Positions 57,664 through 64,000 of a DNA stretch of 64,000 nucleotides are shown piece by piece. Source of the stretch: Atopsyche davidsoni (Eukaryota > Arthropoda > Insecta > Trichoptera > Hydrobiosidae); contig JAILWY010000016.1 of NCBI GenBank assembly GCA_022113835.1, positions 2,173,501 through 2,237,500 of the forward strand, written 5' to 3'. Both the position numbers and the translations under genes were made by a program. The notes beneath the pieces were generated by a model. It saw only the letters and a list, made by a program, of their open reading frames with translations, was not told where the DNA came from and made no database searches. Each line of letters opens with the position of its first letter. Positions within the stretch are counted from its first letter, which is position 1.

Positions 57664-57925
57664 ACCACTTCACTGAGCATATACTCATGCTGAGCCAGTG
57701 TTCATGGTTTTCTAAGGGGAAAATTATTATAGTGTAGTGGTATACCGCAGTTTACCAATAGCATTATTATATAATCCTTTTCTTACAAAGCTCTGGCGTT
57801 TAGATCTGATACACCTTCTACCACACCTCGACAAGGTACTTCCAAAGCACACCCCTCCATAATCATTCCAAGTCCACTACTCCACTTTCCCAGAAAGTCA
57901 GCAATGCACAAGCAACAGATTAAAT
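57664..57925 (+). repeat. Dispersed repeat family R1
   Basis: Contains atgctgagccagtgttcatg, agctctggcgtttagatctg and ccattccaagtccactactc-like phrases. Somewhat shortened in the middle. Confidence 0.7.
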
Positions 57926-58341
57926 ATAATAATGATTAAAATAATAAAAGTTGCAAGTACTAGTAGAACAGCCTAATCTGAATCCACGTCTCTGCGGTTC
58001 AGGTGGAGGTTCCATGAATGTTATCTGTCTTCTAGTCTTCGGTTGGGTGGAGCCGATTTATGTTGGGTGAGCCGCAGCGCTGTTTATCGACAGGGAAGGG
58101 GGGGATGATGGAGGTCTGCCCTTGTGCAGTCAGCTATGGGGATTACAGTTGACAAAATGGCATCGACTTGATGGTGTGTCGTGGGGTGCGGGCGGAAATG
58201 AATGTGTGCAATTACTGAAGTAAGCCAGAGTTGTAATTAAATCCGATTGATTGCTAATTTAAATCGCATAAGATATGATATTGGGAGAGTTATTTTTCAG
58301 CACTTTTCTTGTTGCTTTAAATATATGCTTAAACGCATATA

Positions 58342-58886
58342 CAGGGCGTCCAAAAAGGGCATCGGGTGAATGTGAATAGTGACCGTTATTGCGATATGCT
58401 GCGAAAATTTTTGGGCCCAGAGTTGCAGGAGTTTCAAGGTTTCAACTCAAAAACGTGGTTTCAACAAGTTGCCATACATCCAAGCAATCAATTGAAGCTG
58501 TTAACGAATTATTCCCTATTATGGTCATTTCACGTAAATGTAACATCAACTGGCCTCCCAGAAGCCCCGGCCTTAGCCCTTTTGACTATTTTGTATGGGG
58601 ATACCTTAAAAGTAGGGTTTATGAGAATAATCCGATGAACCTAACGGAATTGAAACAAAACATCAGGTCAGAAATGGCAGCAATATCGAGAGCTATGTGT
58701 CAGCGTGTTTGTTTCAGATTAGAAGAGTACCAGCAGCGCGTAACGGTCACCATTTGGATAACACCATCTTTGCGAAATAATTTTCCACTTTGTATTCTTA
58801 TAATCAACAGTAAAAAAAAATACTTGATTACTAGTAGTTTTTGTTTTACTGAACTAACAAATACTCGATACTCTCTTTGGACACCC
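58342..58886 (+). mobile_element. Internally deleted mariner-like element, copy C
   Basis: The left end (CAGGGCGTCCAAAAAGGGC) and right end (CTCTTTGGACACCCTATA) are imperfect inverted repeats next to TA. The plus strand encodes MNVNSDRYCDML and a WFQQ segment; then, after the shared deletion and frame break, INWPPRSPGLSPFDYFVWGY. It is the best-preserved copy over its length but lacks two catalytic positions of the transposase. Confidence 0.85.
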
Positions 58887-58924
58887 TATATAATTAAAAT
58901 TATCATTGTTCAGTTGTAATCGTT

Positions 58925-59112
58925 TCTTGTGCATGGCTGCTATTCTGTAACCTGAGCGTGTGTAAAGGATTGGTAATAGAGTATGTGCTACCTTGTCGTT
59001 TCTGAAGCATGCTACAGAAGGAGTATCAGATGATGGAAAGGATAATATAATAATGCTATAGGGCAGCAGCAATACGCAGGCTTTTCTTTCGAAGGCCTCG
59101 GGGACACCCTGC
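58925..59112 (-). repeat. Dispersed repeat family R1, short copy
   Basis: Reverse copy with gagcgtgtgtaaaggattgg and gctacagaaggagtatcaga. It sits just 3' of mariner copy C, as at 49.4 kb, which suggests the two spread together or were duplicated as a block. Confidence 0.68.
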
Positions 59113-59346
59113 ATTTAAAGCAAAGAAAAAAGCATTATAATAGTTCAAAGCGTAACAAGTCAGCTGTACTGTAATTCAAGCCAAATAAAAAGCAGCGGTC
59201 GTTCTACGTATGCACATCATAATATTAAAAACTCATTTAACCGTAATATTATATCACATCAAACATAAACGAGGGACGCTAGAGGGTTAATTACAAATCT
59301 CATTTACAAACACGAGCACAACCCTCTCTGCCCAGTGTCCATTACA

Positions 59347-59379
59347 TTAAGCAAAGTTGACCGGGGTCAATATTGACCC
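59347..59379 (+). mobile_element. Possible left end of a piggyBac-type element
   Basis: TTAA at 59347-59350 is followed after 13 bases by a perfect 16-bp palindrome, GGGTCAATATTGACCC (59364-59379). The piggyBac-type element at 35150 has the same arrangement with a different palindrome. No right end was found. Confidence 0.35.
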
Positions 59380-59699
59380 GACATCAATCACGGCGGGGGT
59401 AGGGGTCCGCCGTGCGGTCAACCCCATTGTTCGTGGGCCAAATGAATCAAACGACCGACGTCCTATTTGTTCGGATTTGGTTTCCAGTGTCACCAGGTGT
59501 ACCGCACGACACCCTGAAAAGTTTAATATTAGATTATTTATTGATTAAATACTAAAAAAAACGAGTTAATAGACTTTTTCAGGAGCCTTTACTCACAGGA
59601 GGTTTTTTTTTTTTTTTATAGGTTTGGTGCTTTGCTTGTTATGTACAAGGTTTGTCATCACAATTTGGGGAAACTTTCTAAACTAGTCAATCGAAATTG

Positions 59700-60160
59700 T
59701 GCTATATATGGGAGTGACTGAAGCTACACCCCTGGTTTATGGTTCTGATGACACGCTTCGAGAGGCCATCATCTGTGGGTGTCATCCAGGCACAGGCATT
59801 GGCTCTCCAGTTGGTGTCTCTGAATGCCAAAGATGGGGCATGAACCCACAAGGTGGATCACTGTTTGTGGAGTAATATCATCACAAGGGCATGTGTCAAG
59901 TGGAACCTGCGGAATTAACTTCTCATCACTCCATGGCCCGTTAGAAGCTGGGTTGATTCAAAGCTAATTCCACAGGTATTCCCGTCTTAGAATTAAAGAA
60001 CATCTTTGTTACGTTCCCTTGGGGAGAGCTTGTGTATCTTTTATTCCATGTGTACATTGGAAATTTTCCTCTGTAGAGTTTTTGTGAAACTCAGAGGAAC
60101 ACTTTAGCCTTTTCGTCAGCTTTCTCGTTGTCAACAAGACCCTCTTGCTAAATAAATATT
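59700..60160 (-). pseudogene. Non-LTR retrotransposon RNase H / C-terminal remnant
   Basis: On the minus strand, 60152 onward reads QEGLVDNEKADEKAKVF, the end of a LINE RNase H domain. Further on comes VPLDTCPCDDITPQTVIHLV then GSCPIFGI, the CxC...H...C-type tail found after RNase H in jockey/I/R1-like elements. Stops and frameshifts break it. Confidence 0.65.
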
Positions 60161-60711
60161 TATCTGTTCACGGTTATCTTAGGGTTAATAGTAAAGTGGA
60201 TCCTTAATCCTAAAACGATGTGTTTAATATTTTCTGAAAAAAACGAGTATATATATAAACTGATTGATTGATATGAAATTATTTTTCAATCGTATATTTG
60301 ATCTAAACTTTATTATTGGAAATAAGGCCTCTCGTATAAAAAGTCGTCACGGTGACATTATCAAAGTCTCTGAAACAAAAAAAAATTTCTTCAGCATATT
60401 ATCACACCATCTTTAAATCGTAAAAGGTTTTAAAATGACAGGCCGTCTGTTTTATCAAAAGATTAAAAATACCATCTTAAAATCTCTCGCTACATTATCT
60501 CTTTATAATCCATCGATTTATGAATGTATTTTTTTATATTATTAAACTGGTAATGATTATTTAAATTAGGTAAATGGGTGACTTAAACGTAGGTACTGTA
60601 TCCAGTAGCGTGCGGTTCATTCAATATATAATTCATTGCTGGCTGTGACGAAATGTACTTTAGTAAACAATGCATGCATGCAATGAAGGAAACATTTTTG
60701 TTACTCTAGGG
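60161..60711. other. Gene-free AT-rich stretch
   Basis: Nothing recognisable. Confidence 0.4.
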
Positions 60712-60861
60712 CAGTGTTTTTCAACCTTTTTGAATACGCGATCCCTCTGTAAGTTACAAAATTTTGGCAAACCCCTAAGCCTAGGGCCTCAGAAAAACTA
60801 TTTATTTATTATAGAACCTACAAATAATTGGAGGTCGCGACCCACAGGTTGAAAAGCACTA
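60712..60861. mobile_element. hAT-type MITE, 150 bp, second copy
   Basis: Ends CAGTGTTTTTCAACC and GGTTGAAAAGCACTA, flanked by CTCTAGGG / TTCTAGGG. It shares the GCGACCCACAGGTTGAAAA end with the copy at 22120-22295, and the centre is shorter. Confidence 0.86.
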
Positions 60862-62492
60862 TTCTAGGGTACAGTTGGTTTGTATACCAACACTCCCTGG
60901 ATATCGCAGATTGGTGACTTAATCCTTTCGACCACACTAATCCTATAATTATGCGAAAATTTTAACCTCAACGTTCAAGTGTGCAACCAATATAGTTATT
61001 TGATAGTAAATATATATATTTTTACTATAATAATTATACAAATATAAAAACAGAATTGATGATACGACTTGTTTAAAATACAATAATAGAAACTGGTGAC
61101 TTGATTAAGATTAAATATACATGCACGCCACTGGACAGATCTCAGATAAATCAAAATGATTATTAATCTTAATATATAGGATGTTGTTTAATACAAGGTT
61201 ATTTGATGCGTCAATAAGTGTTTTTAAATAGACGGCTACCTGAGCTCTACAATTTATGGTAAATTAATTGATTTTATTTGAATATTTAATTTAAAAATTG
61301 TAATATGACTAACAGGGTTAAGCTGTGACGTCGGCGTAAAATTAATAAGAAATGGTTTTTGTTGATTACTTATATATTATAATACCACCTGCGTACAATG
61401 CTGAAGAATGTTTATTAACAAAACTATACCACCTGCTTACAATGCTGGAGGATTGTTTATTTATAAAACAAAAATTACTAGTGAAATGCCATGAATCTTC
61501 TAGTCCAGGGGTAGCCAAGAAGTTGATGGAGTGGATTGCTCGCGATGTCTTTACTTAGAAACCGATTAGACTACATGATGCATAAAGCACTAATATAGAA
61601 TCCTAATTAAGGTAGCAGTAAGAAGGTTCTGTTTATACCACGGACCCGTGCTTTTTGAAGGGGTTACCTTTAAAATCGATGTTTTTAAAAATAATCAATA
61701 AAAAATAAATAAATGCAAAGATTATGTTTTATACTTTCGATTTCAGAGTCGGCTCCGTACTGAGAAAAAGGGTGTATTTTTACCTGCAGGTAAAAAAAAT
61801 CATGTAATTTAATTGTCACGTTATTTTTCTATATTGAATTTTGATATTTTTACAGAATATTAAAAAAATATATAAATTATATATAAGTATATTTTATTAT
61901 TTGATTAACGTCTTTTTTGAAGGTAAAATAAAGCATTGAAGATGTTGAAAAATTGGATAAAAAGACGACTGTTCAAAACCAAGTTTTTTTAAATTAATTT
62001 TTAAACTCATCCTATGCGATAAGTCTTTATGTAATCTTTTAATTCCAATTAAAAAAAACTCATATTTAGATCACGGTTCAAGAACCCTAAGCATTTGCTC
62101 AGTGTGCTTGGACCGTGAGTTTTTATGATCTCCGAAATGCCTAAACTTTCCTCGAGAAATCGCATATTTTTCATATTAAAATAAAGTTTATTAGAAATGT
62201 AATATTTTTTTTGTGTAGAAGAAGGGATGTACCTAACTTTTGTATTAAAACTTTTTTGATTGGTGCTGTAGATTTATCACAACGTATTTTCAAAAAAATA
62301 TCGATTTTGGAGATAGCCCCCTGAAGTATCAGAAAACTAGCATTGTACATACTAATAATTGATTACTCCAACTTGGAATGTATATAAGCGTTTTTTTGTA
62401 TTACTTATTATTTATTAAAAGTGCACCATATACTGAAACATAGCAAATAGTCCACGACACATTTTTAAGATAGAAAGTAGATCTTATGTATA
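60862..62492. other. Gene-free AT-rich stretch
   Basis: Contains the left end of the CAGGGGTAGCCAA MITE family near 61506-61522 without its partner, and a short internal duplication around 61384-61460 (cacctg..tacaatgctg). No gene. Confidence 0.45.
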
Positions 62493-63383
62493 TTAACCCT
62501 TTGCACTCGAGACCGTTTCCGCGTGGACTAATCAGCGTTTCGTAGCGCTTTTGGTGAATTTCTGAATTTCTTACCTCTAACTTAAAATGAGCACACACAC
62601 AAATTAACACATAAATGTATATTTACATCTTTCGTAAACATAAGTCTTTGTAATTTTACTTTGTATGATATTTCATGTAACAATTGCCGAGATGCATGTC
62701 CGGCTTTTCGGGACAAGTATCACAATAGTATGTCGTTTGATGTCTTTTGCCGGGTTTATTTCTTTGGGGGCAGACTTTGCAATCCTTCCTAACTCCTGTT
62801 AGAATGTTATGCAGCTTTCCATTTAGGCGGATGTTTTCGGAATCGCAGGTTGAAAAAGGTTGAAGTTGAAGCATGAGCACGTGTCTGACAAAAATCTCCA
62901 GTCAATTACTGAACTAAGGTTTTCATATACCGCAAGTGATTGAGCGACTGTTCTCCTCTCTACTATTTAGTGAGATCCATATTATCCTAATTGTATTAGA
63001 TATTATAAAGCAAATAAAATAATGGAAAGCTAATTAATATTGTGGGGGAGAAAAAAGTCTATTCCTCAGTGCAATATAAGTTTAAACAAATAAGGACCTT
63101 CAAATGAATGATAACGATAAGAAGTACAAGCAAAAAATATATGGATTGATTAGGTACACATCTAGTCCTTTTGCCACGGCTGTCAAGGAATTCTTACGTA
63201 GTTTGAAAGGGAGATAACATAATCTTTGTAAAGTTATATAGGCAGTGTTTAGGAATGAACTTTAAAGAACAAGGTCACACAAACATAAACAGAATATCAC
63301 TATAAATAGTTATCAGCGCACATCGATTTTCCGCACCATACAAAGTGGGGACTGAGACGCACCTCTCGAGTGCAAAGGGTTAA
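62493..63383 (-). mobile_element. piggyBac-type element, non-autonomous, both ends intact
   Basis: TTAA target duplications at 62493-62496 and 63380-63383 flank perfect 16-bp inverted repeats (CCCTTTGCACTCGAGA at 62497-62512; its inverse at 63364-63379). The minus strand at 62656-62880 encodes the C-terminal cysteine-rich domain of a piggyBac transposase (CKVC, YYCDTCPEKPDMHLGNCY, then KYH). The DDD catalytic core and N-terminus are absent, so about two thirds of the parent was deleted. Confidence 0.9.
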
Positions 63384-63620
63384 GGTTTGTCACTCTTGTT
63401 GAGGTCGAATGAGTTTTTGTATTATTTGTTATGAGTATTATGAGTATTATGACACAGGCTGTGCTCGTCTAAGACCGTGAGGCTGTGGGGCGCTCGTGGG
63501 GCGACAAAGCAGACGCCGTCGTGGCGACGCTCCGGCGCCTCCGCCCGCAGAGTAAACAACCCCTGAGCTCGTGGGGGGGGCGGAGGGGATCTTTACGCCC
63601 CTTTATTCTATTCCTATTTA
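63384..63620. other. Short GC-rich island
   Basis: 63465-63600 is strongly G+C-rich (gcgctcgtggggcgac, ggcgcctccgcccgc, a G8 run) between AT-rich flanks and next to two mobile elements. No ORF or RNA gene recognised. Confidence 0.4.
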
Positions 63621-63625
63621 TTTAA

Positions 63626-63840
63626 GAAATTCAATATTTTTGACAGAGAGTACATGGTGGAATTCCATATTAATATTTTTGAATAAAATACTTCAGTGAC
63701 CGGTTTCGCCATCCTTTCACGTTGGCATTATCAAACGGAGTTTGTTTGTCAAAACTCTGTTTGATAATGCCAACGTGAAAGGTTGGCGAAACCGGTCACT
63801 AATAAAAATAAAAATGTGGAAAATCACTCCTATTTATTTA
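63626..63840. repeat. Fold-back element with head-to-head ribozyme-like motifs
   Basis: The head phrase aaattcaatatttttgacag (63629 on) is followed by a minus-strand motif at 63694-63736 and, only 21 bases away, a plus-strand motif at 63758-63801 (TTTGATAATGCCAACGTGAA, then AGGTTGGCGAAACCGGTC). The two arms are near-perfect inverses from gtgaccggtttcgcc outward. Confidence 0.82.
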
Positions 63841-63928
63841 CTCTAGATATACTTGTTTTACACTTGCGTCTACTTTTAAATTAACGTTTTTACTGTGTTA
63901 ACAATTTTTCCAGCCTAAAAAAATTATG

Positions 63929-64000
63929 TAATATTTTTGACAGAGAGTACTTGGTGGAATTCCATTTTAATATTTTTGAGTGATTTTCCACATGTTCGTT
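63929..64000 (+). repeat. Start of another fold-back element, cut by the window end
   Basis: Begins aatatttttgacagagagta and runs through ttggtggaattcc and gtgattttccacatgttcgt, the intact left arm of the family. The ribozyme-like motif would lie just past the window. Confidence 0.75.

Noticed and set aside
58854..59114. Minus-strand 86-codon ORF
   Set aside because: It runs through the end of mariner copy C and the R1 repeat, so it is a chance frame.
1..64000. CRISPR arrays, bacterial operons, rRNA genes or viral integrations
   Set aside because: None seen. The window is ordinary nuclear animal DNA, and repeats are transposon-type.

Overview
This is an AT-rich, intron-rich animal genome window, almost certainly from an insect. 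The evidence is spliced genes with GT-AG introns, two nuclear tRNA genes, a short interstitial tract of the insect telomere repeat (TTAGG)n, and abundant piggyBac, mariner-like, hAT-like and non-LTR element remnants. I cannot name the species. A hemimetabolous insect such as a hemipteran fits the large, repeat-rich intergenic space, but that is a guess.

Layout: (1) 191-2564, minus strand: a complete two-exon DNAJC2/zuotin gene, a ribosome-associated J-domain co-chaperone with two C-terminal SANT/Myb domains. (2) 2565-8627: promoter area, then featureless AT-rich DNA. (3) 8628-17888, minus strand: a complete five-exon tafazzin gene, the mitochondrial cardiolipin transacylase, with a GC-rich 5' region near 17.9-18.2 kb. 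One intron holds a small ORF with a signal peptide. (4) 18.2-26.6 kb: repeats, two hAT-type MITEs, and a possible plus-strand first exon at 24208. (5) 26620-27417, minus strand: an intronless ORF for a 265-residue secreted protein that looks like a peptide precursor. (6) 27.4-64 kb: mostly transposon debris and intergenic or intronic DNA, carrying tRNA-Ala(TGC) at 46886 and tRNA-Asp(GTC) at 54982.

The most unusual content is a dispersed family of fold-back elements at 16.0, 38.8-40.2, 43.5, 44.5, 56.3 and 63.6-64.0 kb. Each carries a short motif laid out like a minimal hammerhead ribozyme: a CUGAUGA-type box, a hairpin, GAAA, a tiny stem III and GUC. The copy at 38983-39028 has the canonical CUGAUGA box and a perfect 5-bp stem I. 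Several others carry UUGAUAA, a paired change at the two core bases (positions 3 and 8) that contact each other in hammerhead structures. All copies share an extra U next to the core, so activity is unproven.

Other points of interest: an interstitial (TAACC)7 block flanked by a 16-bp direct duplication; two piggyBac-type elements with TTAA target duplications and opposite-end transposase remnants; three internally deleted mariner-like copies that all lack the same catalytic segment; and a secreted precursor with a PRL-Gly-Arg amidation-type site. The two recognised protein genes are independent housekeeping genes. Nothing in the sequence suggests joint function.
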